The notes beneath the pieces are model-generated. The model ran no database searches. It worked only from the letters and a program-made list of their open reading frames with translations, and was not told the DNA's origin. Positions 26,267 to 35,183 of a stretch of 64,000 bases of DNA are shown piece after piece. Source of the stretch: Modestobacter muralis (GTDB lineage: Bacteria; Actinomycetota; Actinomycetes; Mycobacteriales; Geodermatophilaceae); NCBI RefSeq assembly GCF_010682105.1, contig NZ_JAAGWH010000036.1:32167-96166 (forward strand), given 5' to 3'. Each line of letters starts with the position of its first letter. Within the stretch, counting starts at the first letter, position 1. A program made the position numbers and the translations under genes.

Positions 26267-26623
26267 GTGCCCGAGGCCAGCCCCCCGCTTGACCGTCTTC
26301 CCGACATCGACGCCGCAACTGCCGCCGCGCTGGTCGGTGCGGGGAAGGCCGTCCTCGTCGACGTCCGCGAGCCGGGCGAGTGGGTCGCGGGCCACGCCCC
26401 GGAGGCGGTGCACATCCCGTTGGGCGAGCTGCGCGCGGACTCCGTCCCAGGCGACCTGCCGGTCGTGGCGATCTGCCGTTCGGGCAACCGGTCGGGCAAG
26501 GCGGCGGACGCGCTGGCCGCAGCCGGCCGCCCGGTGCACAACGTGACCGGCGGGATGAAGGCCTGGGCCGCCGCCGGCCAGTCGGTGATCAGCGACAGCG
26601 GGGACCCGGGGACCGTCGCGTGA
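26267..26623 (+). CDS. Single-domain rhodanese, second sulfide cluster
   Basis: 118 residues from GTG 26267, with GGAGAGGA upstream. VLVDVREPGEWVAGHAPEAV and active loop CRSGNRS are typical. It is divergent from the second dioxygenase and overlaps the second TauE gene by four bases. It should move sulfane sulfur in the same pathway. Confidence 0.9.
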   Translation: MPEASPPLDRLPDIDAATAAALVGAGKAVLVDVREPGEWVAGHAPEAVHIPLGELRADSVPGDLPVVAICRSGNRSGKAADALAAAGRPVHNVTGGMKAWAAAGQSVISDSGDPGTVA

Positions 26624-27492
26624 TCATCGCCGCCACGATCGGCCTCGGGCTGCTGATCGGCCTCAGCCTGGGCGCCCTCGGGGGCGGTGGTTCCATCCTC
26701 ACCGTTCCCGCGCTGGTCTACGTGCTGGGTGAAGACCCGCGGCAGGCCACGACCAGCAGCCTGTTCATCGTCGGGGTCACGGCGCTCATCGGGTCGCTGG
26801 GCCACGCGCGCAGCGGGCGGGTGAGGTGGGGGATCGGCTTGGCCTTCGGCGTGACCGGGGTCGCGGCCAGCTTCCTGGGTACGGCAGCCAACCGCCTGGT
26901 CGACCCCGACGTGCTGCTGTTGGCGTTTGCCGGGCTGATCCTGATCGCGGCCATCGCCATGCTGACCAAGAGCGGGCCCAACTCGTCCCCGCCCTCGGCG
27001 ACCGCACCGGCGGCGGGCCCCGGCCGCCCAGCCGGTGCCCCGACGTCGACCGCCACCCTCCTGGCCCCCACGACCAGCCCGTCGGCAACCGGTCAGGTCA
27101 GTATCGGGTCCCGCGTTCTGCGCATGGCCAAGATCGCCGCCGCAGGCCTGCTGGTGGGCTTCCTGACCGGGTTCTTCGGCGTCGGGGGTGGGTTCGTCAT
27201 CGTCCCCGCCCTCACCCTCGCTCTGGGGCTGTCCATGCCGTCGGCCATCGCCACCTCGCTGCTGGTCATCGCCATCAACTCCGGTGGGTCCCTGCTCGCC
27301 CGCGCTGGTACCGCCGACTTCGACTGGGCCGTGATCGCTCCCTTCACCTGTGCCGCCATCGCCGGATCCTTCGCCGGGAAGAAGGTCGCCGACCGGTTGT
27401 CGGCGAACACACTCACCCGTGCCTTCGCCGCCCTCTGCATCGCCGTGGCGATCTACGTCGCCACGTCCTCGCTCATGGCGCTGCTGGGTTAG
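26620..27492 (+). CDS. TauE/SafE-family anion exporter, copy 2
   Basis: 290 residues from GTG 26620. There are two repeats of the family motif, GALGGGGSILTVPALVYV and LTGFFGVGGGFVIVPALTLA. A Pro/Ser/Ala-rich loop of about 40 residues (from SGPNSSPPSATAP) separates the halves and is absent from copy 1. Fused by overlap to the rhodanese gene, it is again a likely sulfite or thiosulfate exporter. Confidence 0.9.
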   Translation: MIIAATIGLGLLIGLSLGALGGGGSILTVPALVYVLGEDPRQATTSSLFIVGVTALIGSLGHARSGRVRWGIGLAFGVTGVAASFLGTAANRLVDPDVLLLAFAGLILIAAIAMLTKSGPNSSPPSATAPAAGPGRPAGAPTSTATLLAPTTSPSATGQVSIGSRVLRMAKIAAAGLLVGFLTGFFGVGGGFVIVPALTLALGLSMPSAIATSLLVIAINSGGSLLARAGTADFDWAVIAPFTCAAIAGSFAGKKVADRLSANTLTRAFAALCIAVAIYVATSSLMALLG

Positions 27493-27607
27493 ACCCCCCA
27501 AGCAGTCGCTCGGGTGGTGGCCGGCCGCTCCCTCGAAGCCGCCGACGGCACTAGGTCCGCCGCGGCAGCCAGCGGTGGTCCCTTTAGCGACAGAACCGAC
27601 TCGGCAC

Positions 27608-27703
27608 CGGCGGCCTCATAGCAGGCAGCGTGCTGGCCTCCATCCGCTTCCCCCAAGGCCCGCTTCCTGGCCGGCGGCATCGGCACGGGCCTGACCGTTG
27701 ACG
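27608..27703 (+). pseudogene. Fragment of a rhodanese-DUF2892 gene
   Basis: About 95 bases here closely match 20955-21050, the membrane part of the rhodanese-DUF2892 gene (shared run SVLASIRFP). A one-base change in length in the CCCCAAGG stretch breaks the frame. The rest of the gene is missing. It marks an old duplication or a lost paralogue after the second TauE gene, the same gene pair in opposite order. Confidence 0.7.
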
Positions 27704-27851
27704 CCCGCCCGCCCGGTCGCGAGCAGCACCCCGGCTGCGACCGCATCTGCGGCCTGCTCTTCGGCGACGCGGAGACCTGGGGCTACGTGCACACGTTGCC
27801 CGGCCTGGCCCGGGACCCGCGGGAGGTGCGCAGCGGCCGGCGCACCCGTCC

Positions 27852-28258
27852 ATCAACACCGTTCTCGAACTGGACGGATTCACCGTGCGAGCCGTCGCGG
27901 TGGCACCGGGGGATGATGCCGGCGGTCGCCTACCGGATCAAAGCCGGTGGCCGGTCGCTGGGGATCAGCGGCGACGTCGGGGGCGCTTTCCCGCGATGGT
28001 CGAGTTGGCGCATGACGGTGACCTGTTGCTGCAAGACATGGCCTTGCCCGACCGCGAGGTGCCGCACGGGCAACTGCGGGCGACACCGAGCGAGGTAGCG
28101 CGAACCGCGGCCGAGGCGCGGTTCGGTGCCCTCGTGCTCACCCGCGTCAGGCCGGAACTGGAGAAAGGACGCGAGGCAGCGGAGCAGCTGATCCGTCAGC
28201 AGTACGAGGGGACGAGCTGTGGGCGGAGGACCTGCTCACCGAGCGCGCAGGGGTGTGA
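27852..28258 (+). pseudogene. Decayed metallo-beta-lactamase-fold hydrolase
   Basis: Pieces in three frames join into one MBL-fold sequence: NTVLELDGFTVRAVAVAP, then MPAVAYRIKAGGRSLGISGD, then LAHDGDLLLQDMALPDREVP, GQLRATPSEVARTAAEARFG and LVLTRVRPELEKGREAAEQL. At least three frameshifts separate them and the N-terminal HxHxDH motif is gone. It resembles ribonuclease Z-like or other small MBL hydrolases. It is inactive. Confidence 0.65.
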
Positions 28259-28319
28259 GCACTGACGATGTGCACTGGTCGCCCCGCCCCGCGGTGACAG
28301 AAGGCGGGAGGGCAGAGAC

Positions 28320-28823
28320 GTGACAACGAGATCCCGAGATGCTCAGTCACAGGTGGGCGCGCCCAACCGCGGGCGCTCGATGATGGTCACGACGATCATC
28401 GGTTTCGCGGTGATGTCGGGCATCGACGAGATCGTCTTCCATCAGATCCTTGCCTGGCACCACTTCTACGACCGGTCAACCAGCGACGTGGCGCTGATGT
28501 CCGACGGGCTGCTGCACGCCGGCGAGCTGGTCCTGCTGGTCACCGGCTTCTTCCTGTTTGCCGACCTGCGCCGGCGGCACGCGCTGGCGCCCCGGTCGGC
28601 GTGGGCCGGTCTGTTCCTCGGTCTCGGGACCTTTCAGCTGTTCGACGGCCTGGTCGACCACAAGCTGCTCGGGCTGCATCAGGTCCGCTACGGCGTCGAC
28701 CTGCTGCCCTACGACCTGGGCTGGAACATCGCCGGCGGCGTCCTGCTGCTGATCGGCGTGATCCTGGCTGTCCGCACCCGCGACGAAGGGCGCACCACCG
28801 CGCCCGCCGACCGCGCCGGCTGA
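28320..28823 (+). CDS. DUF2243 membrane protein, copy 1
   Basis: 167 residues from GTG 28320, with GGGAGGG upstream. There are four membrane helices. The conserved EIVFHQILAWHHFYD and GLVDHKLLGLHQVRYG carry His residues facing the membrane, which could bind heme or metal, but the family function is unknown. DUF2243 genes commonly neighbour ctaG, as in the second copy at 30.7 kb. Confidence 0.85.
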   Translation: MTTRSRDAQSQVGAPNRGRSMMVTTIIGFAVMSGIDEIVFHQILAWHHFYDRSTSDVALMSDGLLHAGELVLLVTGFFLFADLRRRHALAPRSAWAGLFLGLGTFQLFDGLVDHKLLGLHQVRYGVDLLPYDLGWNIAGGVLLLIGVILAVRTRDEGRTTAPADRAG

Positions 28824-28824
28824 C

Positions 28825-28983
28825 GTGCACCACGAGCACGCGCCCGCGGCTGAGGAAGCTGCTGCCTGACACCCAACTGCGACCGTCGGACTGTCGGTCG
28901 CCGCCGTCGTGCTCTACGGGGCCGCGGCCATCCGCGCCAAGCGCCGAATGCAACGGCCGTCGAACCCTGTCAGGTCAATGGGC
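28825..28983 (+). pseudogene. Small frame with internal stop after DUF2243, possible gene remnant
   Basis: A GTG two bases after the DUF2243 stop opens MHHEHAPAAEEAAA, hits an in-frame TGA at 28867, then continues as a hydrophobic helix (ATVGLSVAAVVLYGAAAIRA) and a basic end. In the intact copy at 30.7 kb a ctaG beginning MHEHTG follows DUF2243, so this may be the start of a lost ctaG. The identity is a guess. Confidence 0.35.
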
Positions 28984-29180
28984 TGACGGTCGGGGTGCTC
29001 CAGGCCACCGTGGTCGTCTCCCCGCCCCCTTAACACTGACCTGGCCGCCAGCCATCGCTGATCGCTGGCTCGACGAGCGCGTCGTTTCCTCACCCGGCCA
29101 CACCGCGGATCCCGGCCCCGGCGGTCCAGACTGCGGACACCCCGCATGGGACTGATCACGGGCGGGGCGAGGGGCCGGCG

Positions 29181-29678
29181 TCAGTGCTTGGCGTCGGTGA
29201 CCGGCGGGGGATTGATCCTGCGCAGCAGTGGCATGCCAGGCCAGAAGCGGGGAGTGCTCGCTGCGTACTGCCGGTAGTCCGGGAACCGGGCGGTCAGCAA
29301 CTGCTCCTCCCAGCGGGCCTTGCCGGTGAGCAGCAGCGTCAGGAGACCGGCTGGGAGCAGACGCGACCGCCCAGCGCTGAGCATCCGACCGACGGCGAAG
29401 ACGAGCAGGCCGCTGTAGATCGGATGACGCACCGACGCGAACGGTCCGTCGTGGAGGAGCTCTGCTGCCTCGGTCGGCACTGGGGAAGGGGTGAGGCCTG
29501 GTCCCATGGCCCGGGCAGCCGATGCCGCCACCAGGAGGCCTGCTGCGCTCAGCAGTCGCCCGACCGATGCGCGGAGCGCGTGGCGGGGACGACGAGCCGG
29601 CCAGCCGAGCCAGACCAGCAGCACCGCCTGAGCCCCCACCGCCGTGCCCGCCAGCCGGTCCGAGGGGGCGGTGATCAT
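29181..29678 (-). CDS. Isoprenylcysteine methyltransferase-like membrane protein
   Basis: 165 residues from ATG 29678, with a G-rich site upstream; the longer frame to 29831 is less likely. There are three to four helices, then the ICMT/PEMT signature: GPFASVRHPIYSGLLVFAVG and KARWEEQLLTARFPDYRQY. Such proteins methylate lipid-linked or small hydrophobic substrates with SAM; the bacterial substrate is unknown. It is the last gene of the minus-strand run after DUF2243 and ctaG. Confidence 0.8.
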   Translation of the reverse strand: MITAPSDRLAGTAVGAQAVLLVWLGWPARRPRHALRASVGRLLSAAGLLVAASAARAMGPGLTPSPVPTEAAELLHDGPFASVRHPIYSGLLVFAVGRMLSAGRSRLLPAGLLTLLLTGKARWEEQLLTARFPDYRQYAASTPRFWPGMPLLRRINPPPVTDAKH

Positions 29679-29834
29679 CTGCCCCCCGAATCGGAGAGGG
29701 TGCTGCAAAGGCAGGCCAACCTGAGTCTGCTCCTCGCGATTGATGGTGCGCTTGCGTGTTCCTCTGTGTGGAGCGCTACCCGAGGCAGTGGATCTCACGC
29801 CCCAGTGCCGCGCGGGCAGCGACGGCCGCACTGG

Positions 29835-30683
29835 TCAGGACGGCGCGATGGTGCCCGGGGCGGTCCTGTCCAAGGAGGCTGCCCGTCGCCGCTCGTGGCG
29901 CAGCGCGCGACCACTGCGGCGGTACCAGCCCGCCAAGAGGGCCACGGCGAGCAGGACATCTATGAGGTCGCCTCCGTAGTACATCCACTGGGCGCCCAGT
30001 TGCACCTCCTCCACCGGGCCGGCCCCGGCCGGCAGGGCACGGGCGTACATGAGCTTGGCCAGGATGTTGTGGCCCCCCGCGACCACGATCAGCAGCACCA
30101 CGCGCACGGTGACCGAGGGCCGGTGCGGCATCGGGTCGGGACTGACGAGCAGCCAGGACAGCAGACAACCGCTGAGGAACATGTGGGTGTGCACCAGCAC
30201 GTGCAGCCACGCGTGGTCGTGCAGCGCACCGAACAGCGGCGTCAAGTAGAGCCCGTAGAGGGAGCCCACCTCGAGCACTGCCACGACCAGGGGCGTGGTC
30301 AAGACGCGCAGGAGTGGGCTGTGCAGGAACTCGAGCAGCAGCCTGCGTGGGGCGCCGGTCGGGCCCGGGACCACCGGCAGGGACCGCAGTGCCAACGTGA
30401 CCGGCGCCGACAGGGCCAGCAGCAGCGGGGCGAGCATCACGGTCAGCAGGTGCTGGGCGACGTGGGCGGGGAAGTAGCCGGTCCGGTCGGCCAGCGGCGG
30501 GGTCAGGGCCACGGCCAGGCACAGCATCCCACCCAGTGCTGCCCAGGTCCGGGCGGCCGGCCAGGCGCCCCCGCGGCTGACCAGGCGTCTTCGGGCGAGG
30601 ACGTAGAGGAGCGCGGCGATGCTCAACGGGAGGAGTGCAAGGACCCAGCCCGATGCTCCGCCGGTGCCCGTGTGCTCGTGCAT
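29835..30683 (-). CDS. ctaG: Cytochrome c oxidase assembly factor CtaG (caa3_CtaG family)
   Basis: 282 residues from ATG 30683. There are seven predicted helices with conserved His/Tyr positions (YFPAHVAQHLLTVML, HVLVHTHMFLSGCLLSW, AGGHNILAKLMYARALP). The family is needed for making active caa3-type oxidase, probably in copper insertion. It is encoded 30 bases after the second DUF2243 gene on the same strand and near the lone ctaD, which fits a role in maturing that oxidase. Confidence 0.88.
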   Translation of the reverse strand: MHEHTGTGGASGWVLALLPLSIAALLYVLARRRLVSRGGAWPAARTWAALGGMLCLAVALTPPLADRTGYFPAHVAQHLLTVMLAPLLLALSAPVTLALRSLPVVPGPTGAPRRLLLEFLHSPLLRVLTTPLVVAVLEVGSLYGLYLTPLFGALHDHAWLHVLVHTHMFLSGCLLSWLLVSPDPMPHRPSVTVRVVLLIVVAGGHNILAKLMYARALPAGAGPVEEVQLGAQWMYYGGDLIDVLLAVALLAGWYRRSGRALRHERRRAASLDRTAPGTIAPS

Positions 30684-30712
30684 GATCAATCGTTCGCCTG
30701 GTCGCAGCGCCC

Positions 30713-31261
30713 TTACCGACTGGCGGTCTGCCCGTGCTGCCCAGCGGTCTCGGGCACATCGACGCCCGGGCGGAGACTGATCGGCCGAGCCGAGCCGAAC
30801 AGCAAGGCGATGCCCGCCAGGATGCCGATGGCGCCGGAGATGTTCCAGATCAGGTCGTAGGGCGCCAGGTTGACCCCGTAGCGGATCTCGTGCAGGTCCA
30901 GCACCTTGTGCTGGAAGAGCCCGTCGTAAACCTGGAAGGCGCCCCAACCCAGCAGGCCGCCGGCCAGGACTCGCCTGGGCACCGTGGCGCGACGGCGGTG
31001 CATGTCAGCGATGAGGAACCAGCCGACCACCAGTGCGATCCAACTCCCGGCATGGAAGAAGCCGTCGGACACCAGTCCGGCCGTGGGGGTGGACTTGTCA
31101 TAGGAGTGGTGCCAGTGCAGCAGCTGGTGGAAGACGGTCTCGTCGATGAAGCCCGCCACGCCCACGCCGATGAGCAGCCCAGCGAGCACCGAGCGGCCTG
31201 GCAGTCCGCGCGAGGTGACGGCAGCGTGGGTGGAACTAACCTGGGACGACGCGTTGGACAT
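30713..31261 (-). CDS. DUF2243 membrane protein, copy 2
   Basis: 182 residues from ATG 31261, with GAGGAG upstream; the frame to 31297 is an overextension. There are four helices, and the shared residues ETVFHQLLHWHHSYD and HKVLDLHEIRYGVNLAPYD align with copy 1 at 28.3 kb. It is the first gene of a DUF2243-ctaG-ICMT-like run. Function is unknown; a respiratory-complex accessory role is inferred from context. Confidence 0.87.
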   Translation of the reverse strand: MSNASSQVSSTHAAVTSRGLPGRSVLAGLLIGVGVAGFIDETVFHQLLHWHHSYDKSTPTAGLVSDGFFHAGSWIALVVGWFLIADMHRRRATVPRRVLAGGLLGWGAFQVYDGLFQHKVLDLHEIRYGVNLAPYDLIWNISGAIGILAGIALLFGSARPISLRPGVDVPETAGQHGQTASR

Positions 31262-31401
31262 GCTGACTCCTCTGTTCGCCAGTGGGTGCCCGAGCAAACG
31301 GTCCCGCAGCGGGCGGCCCTGCGCACAGCGCGGGTGTGGGAACGATCAGCGTCTGCTTCGCTTGGTCCGACGATAGCGAAAGAGATGAGGGGAGCAACTG
31401 C

Positions 31402-31782
31402 ATGGCTGCACAGCGGCGCGCGCGCGATGACGGGCGTGTTCCCAGCGCGTCGGCGGCGAGGAGCGAGGTGGCCCGGATGCGGGAGGGCCTGGACCAGCTG
31501 GAGTCGCTGCTGAGGACCCTGGACACCGGTGGCGCCGCCGGCTCGCGGCAGCGGCCCGAGCGCTACTACCAGTTGCTCGTCGACGTATACGAGCGCGGAC
31601 GGCACGGCGCCGACGCGGACTCCTTCGCCGCGCTGGGGCGGAACAGGGGCTATGACGCCCGCGGGCTCGGTGGCTTCTTCGTCGGTGCGCGGGCGCCGCT
31701 GCAGCGCATCGAGGGGCAGGTGACCCTGACCGTGGAAGGTCACCGACTCCTCGACGGTCACCTGACCGGACCGGTGCGGTGA
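31402..31782 (+). CDS. Uncharacterised protein upstream of the thiosulfate sulfurtransferase
   Basis: 126 residues from ATG 31402, with GGGGAG upstream. The N-terminal third is basic and coiled-coil-like (RSEVARMREGLDQLESLL). The C-terminal part (RYYQLLVDVYERGRHGADA to GQVTLTVEGHRLLDGHL) looks like a small winged-helix-type fold. I do not recognise the family. It overlaps the next gene's GTG, so it is probably coupled to the sulfurtransferase. Confidence 0.7.
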   Translation: MAAQRRARDDGRVPSASAARSEVARMREGLDQLESLLRTLDTGGAAGSRQRPERYYQLLVDVYERGRHGADADSFAALGRNRGYDARGLGGFFVGARAPLQRIEGQVTLTVEGHRLLDGHLTGPVR

Positions 31783-32666
31783 TGGAGGACCTCGCGGCCC
31801 GTCGCCGGCGGGTGCTGGTCGACGTCGACTGGGTGGCCGACCACCTGCGCGACCCGTCCCTCGTGCTGCTGGAGGTCGATGACCGCCCGGCGCTGTACCA
31901 CCGAGGCCACGCACCGGGGGCTCAGCTCGTCGACTGGGCGGCCGACCTGCAGGACCCGGTCCGTCGCGACCTCCCGGGCCCGGAGGCGATGAAGGCGCTG
32001 TGGGAACGACTGGGGATCACGGCCGGCTCGACGGTCGTCTTCTACGGCGACCTGAACAACTGGCTGGCGGCCTACGGGTACTGGCTGTTCACCGCCTTCG
32101 GTCTGCCCGACGTCCGGCTGCTCGACGGTGGACGCCAGCAGTGGATCATGCGGGGGCTCCCCCTCACGGTGGACGTAACAGGACCCCGCGAGCGGGGCGG
32201 AGCGCCGGACCCCGTGCTGCACCAGGAGATGCGGGCCGGCCGCAACGACGTCGTGGCGGCCGCCCGCGGTGGGCATCTGGTCGACGTCCGCACTCCGCAG
32301 GAGTACTCCGGTCAGTGGCTCAGCGAGCCGGAGTTCCCCGGCGAGACGGCTCACCGCCCCGGGCACATCCCTGGCGCACGCAACATCCCTTGGGACCTCG
32401 CCGTGAGCCTGAATGGATGCCTCAGGCCCAGTGAGGAGCTGGCGGAGCTCTACGGTGCCGCCGGGCTGGTCCCCGATCAGTCGGTCATCACGTACTGCCG
32501 CATCGGTGAGCGCAGCGCGCACACCTGGATCGTGCTGCACGACCTGCTCGGGTACCGGCAGGTGCGCAACTACGACGGGTCGTGGACCGAATGGGGCAGC
32601 ATGACCGGCATGCCGATCGCCCGGGGATCAGACCGCGGGGTCATGCCGGTCGACTTCACCGGATGA
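31779..32666 (+). CDS. Two-domain thiosulfate/3-mercaptopyruvate sulfurtransferase
   Basis: 295 residues (GTG 31779 or ATG 31782). The N-terminal rhodanese domain is catalytically silent (VVFYGDLNNWLAAYGYW). The C-terminal domain has VDVRTPQEYSGQWLSEPEFPG and the active loop CRIGERS with catalytic Cys. The loop resembles thiosulfate sulfurtransferases (CRxGxR) more than mercaptopyruvate enzymes (CGSGVT), so thiosulfate is the likely donor. It may recycle thiosulfate made by the CstB-like enzymes. Confidence 0.9.
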   Translation: MMEDLAARRRRVLVDVDWVADHLRDPSLVLLEVDDRPALYHRGHAPGAQLVDWAADLQDPVRRDLPGPEAMKALWERLGITAGSTVVFYGDLNNWLAAYGYWLFTAFGLPDVRLLDGGRQQWIMRGLPLTVDVTGPRERGGAPDPVLHQEMRAGRNDVVAAARGGHLVDVRTPQEYSGQWLSEPEFPGETAHRPGHIPGARNIPWDLAVSLNGCLRPSEELAELYGAAGLVPDQSVITYCRIGERSAHTWIVLHDLLGYRQVRNYDGSWTEWGSMTGMPIARGSDRGVMPVDFTG

Positions 32667-32868
32667 AGCGGTTGACCTGTGCGACGGAGGTCCGCGGGCC
32701 AGCTCCTTGGTCGTCCGACGACGGTCCCGGCCCTCCCGCAGTGCATGGGGTTTCCACCCTTGAGCGGAGGGGCCTTCCAATGCCGAAGACCCCGTGATCG
32801 TCCCGTCAGGTCGATGGCTGAGCAGCTCGCAGGAGACTTTCGTCCTGTCAGATCAAGCGTGGCGAAGA

Positions 32869-32905
32869 AGAACGCCCCGCCGGCCAGTGGCCGGCGGGGC
32901 GTTCT
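32869..32905. terminator. Bidirectional terminator between sulfurtransferase and ctaD
   Basis: AGAACGCCCCGCCGGCC (32869-32885) pairs perfectly with GGCCGGCGGGGCGTTCT (32889-32905), a 17-bp stem with a 3-base loop. T residues flank it on both sides. It separates two convergent genes. Confidence 0.85.
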
Positions 32906-32918
32906 CCGTTGATCTGGA

Positions 32919-34670
32919 TCAGGTCGGGTCGGGGTCGTTGGCCCCGGCCCGGCTGCCGCCGGTGAGGCCGGCCTCGGGGGCGTACGGCTCGTGCCGCTTG
33001 CCCGCGTGCGCCTCGACCTGCAGGCGGTCCTTCAGGTGCGGGTAGTGCAGCTCGAACGCCGGGCGCTCGGACCGGATCCGCGGGATCTCGACGAAGTTGT
33101 GCCGCGGCGGCGGGGACGACGTCGCCCACTCCAACGAGTTGCCGTGGCCCCAGGGGTCGTCGCGCAGCGCCGGACGGCCGTGCTTCCAGCTCTTCGCCAC
33201 GTTGTAGATGAAGGGGATCGTGGAAGCGCCGAGGACGAACGACCCGATCGTGGAGATTGTGTGCATCGTCGTGAACTCATCGGTGGGCAGGTAGTCGGCG
33301 TACCGGCGCGGCATGCCCTCGTTGCCCAGCCAGTGCTGGATGAGGAACGTGGCGTGGAAGCCGATGAAGGTCAGCCAGAAGTGCAGCTTGCCGATCTTCT
33401 CGTCCATCATCCGGCCGCACATCTTCGGGAACCAGAAGTAGATCCCCCCGTACACGGCGAACACGACGGTGCCGAAGACGACGTAGTGGAAATGGGCCAC
33501 GACGAAGTAGCTGTCGTTGACGTGCCAGTCCAGCGGCGGGCTGGCCAGCAGCACGCCGGTCAGGCCGCCGAGCAGGAAGGTGATCAGGAAGCCGATCGCG
33601 AACAGCATCGGGGTCTCGAACGTCAGCTGGCCGCGCCACATGGTGCCGATCCAGTTGAAGAACTTGATGCCCGTTGGAACGGCGATCAGGTAGGTCAGGA
33701 AGGCGAAGAATGGCAGCAGCACCGCACCGGTGGCGAACATGTGGTGAGCCCACACCGCCAGTGACAGGGCGGTGATCGCGATGAGCGCGAACACCATGCC
33801 CTTGTAGCCGAACAGCGGCTTGCGGCTGAACACCGGGATGATCTCGCTGATCATCCCGAAGAACGGCAACGCGATGATGTAGACCTCGGGGTGCCCGAAG
33901 AACCAGAAGAGGTGCTGCCACAGCATCGGCCCGCCGTTCTCGGCGGTGAAGACCTGCGCGCCGAGGTGCCGATCGGCCAGCAGCGCCATCAGCGCCGCGG
34001 TCAGGATCGGGAAGGCCAGCAGGATCAGGACGCTGGTGACCAGCGACGACCAGGTGAACAGCGACATCCGAAACATCGTCATGCCCGGCGCCCGCAGGGT
34101 GATGATCGTGGTGATGAAGTTGACCCCACCGAGGATCGTGCCCAGCCCGGAGACGATGAGCCCGGCGATCCATAGATCACCGCCGGCACCAGGGCTGTGG
34201 GCCTCGGTGGACAGCGGCACGTAGGCGTACCAGCCGAAGTCCGCGGCGCCACCCGGCGTCAAGAAACCGCTGAGCACCAGTGCAGCGCCGAAGAAGAACA
34301 ACCAAAAGGAGAAGGCGTTCAGCCGCGGGAAGGCGACGTCGGGCGCGCCGAGCTGCAGCGGCATGATCAGGTTGCCGAAAGCGAAGAACATCGGCGTCGC
34401 GAAGAGCAGCAGCATGACCGTGCCGTGCATGGTGACCAGCTGGTTGTACTGCTCGGGCGAGAGGAACTGCAGCTCCGGGCGGGCCAGCTCGGCGCGCATG
34501 AGCAGCGCCATGAAGCCGCCGATCATGAAGATCGCGAACGACGTGACCATGTACATCAGGCCGATGGTCTTGTGATCGGTGGTCCGCAGGAGGCCGAGGA
34601 GCCGCGACCCCTTCTCGGCCTCGAGAGCTGGGCTCGGCCGGCTCACGATCGGTGCCGGAGCGATGGTCAT
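32919..34670 (-). CDS. ctaD: Cytochrome c oxidase subunit I (heme-copper oxidase)
   Basis: 583 residues, full length. There are twelve helices with all metal ligands: His in [10 protein letters not shown] (low-spin heme), FGHPEVYII (CuB His and cross-linked Tyr), WAHHMFATG (CuB) and [10 protein letters not shown] (both hemes). The GHPEVY form with Tyr is type A. It transfers electrons to O2 and pumps protons. No subunit II, III or cytochrome gene lies beside it, so this copy must use partners encoded elsewhere. The long upstream region carries the bipartite motif shared with the sulfide cluster. Confidence 0.95.
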   Translation of the reverse strand: MTIAPAPIVSRPSPALEAEKGSRLLGLLRTTDHKTIGLMYMVTSFAIFMIGGFMALLMRAELARPELQFLSPEQYNQLVTMHGTVMLLLFATPMFFAFGNLIMPLQLGAPDVAFPRLNAFSFWLFFFGAALVLSGFLTPGGAADFGWYAYVPLSTEAHSPGAGGDLWIAGLIVSGLGTILGGVNFITTIITLRAPGMTMFRMSLFTWSSLVTSVLILLAFPILTAALMALLADRHLGAQVFTAENGGPMLWQHLFWFFGHPEVYIIALPFFGMISEIIPVFSRKPLFGYKGMVFALIAITALSLAVWAHHMFATGAVLLPFFAFLTYLIAVPTGIKFFNWIGTMWRGQLTFETPMLFAIGFLITFLLGGLTGVLLASPPLDWHVNDSYFVVAHFHYVVFGTVVFAVYGGIYFWFPKMCGRMMDEKIGKLHFWLTFIGFHATFLIQHWLGNEGMPRRYADYLPTDEFTTMHTISTIGSFVLGASTIPFIYNVAKSWKHGRPALRDDPWGHGNSLEWATSSPPPRHNFVEIPRIRSERPAFELHYPHLKDRLQVEAHAGKRHEPYAPEAGLTGGSRAGANDPDPT

Positions 34671-35183
34671 GCGGTCTCCTTGCGAAGAGTGCGAGCGACT
34701 GGTCGGCGCCGGAACAAGATCACGATCGACTGAGCACGATGGCTAGCGTTGACGATAGCGAGAGCTCTGCTTCGAGCAACCCTGGGAGGGTGAACTGTCT
34801 GCCGGACTCGGTGTCGGCGCTCCTCGGCCGGGTGTAGTCGGAGCCGCGGGGCGGGAGCGGTCTCAATGTACGTACAGCGCTCCTCGGCGGACAAGGCGGC
34901 TAGCTTCCCCTGTCCGCAGAGAACGCCCAGTCCATCGAGCCGGTCCTGCAGTTGAACCAGATGGATCGCCTGCGGCCAGCCTCGGCCGTGCGGGCCGACC
35001 TGGCGTTGGCCGATTGATGAATGTACGGTCCAACCCACTGAGACGTCCGGACATTTACATGCCATCCTGGTGACTGTCAGAGTCAGCACAGGCGATGGCA
35101 GACATCGCGGTTGACGCGCTGGCACTCCTGCCTGTCCGGCTCACTTCAGCGGCTTTGCAGCCCCACCCAGACCAGGAGGATGC
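34671..35183. promoter_or_regulatory. Long upstream region of ctaD with shared regulatory motif
   Basis: 513 bases without a gene. AATGTACGGTC (35020-35030) and CGGACATTTACA (35048-35059) are the reverse of the 26115-26154 motif with the same 17-base gap. A further AATGTACG half-site within the palindrome TGTACGTACA lies at 34865-34876. GACGATAGCGA near 34752 also occurs near 31370. Minus-strand frames crossing here lack coding features. Confidence 0.6.

Noticed and set aside
29184..30860. 558-residue plus-strand frame
   Set aside because: Antisense to the ICMT-like, ctaG and DUF2243 genes, whose membrane helices and motifs are clear.
34667..35125. 152-residue minus-strand gene upstream of ctaD
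   Set aside because: No ribosome site, biased shadow composition, and it overlaps the shared regulatory motif.
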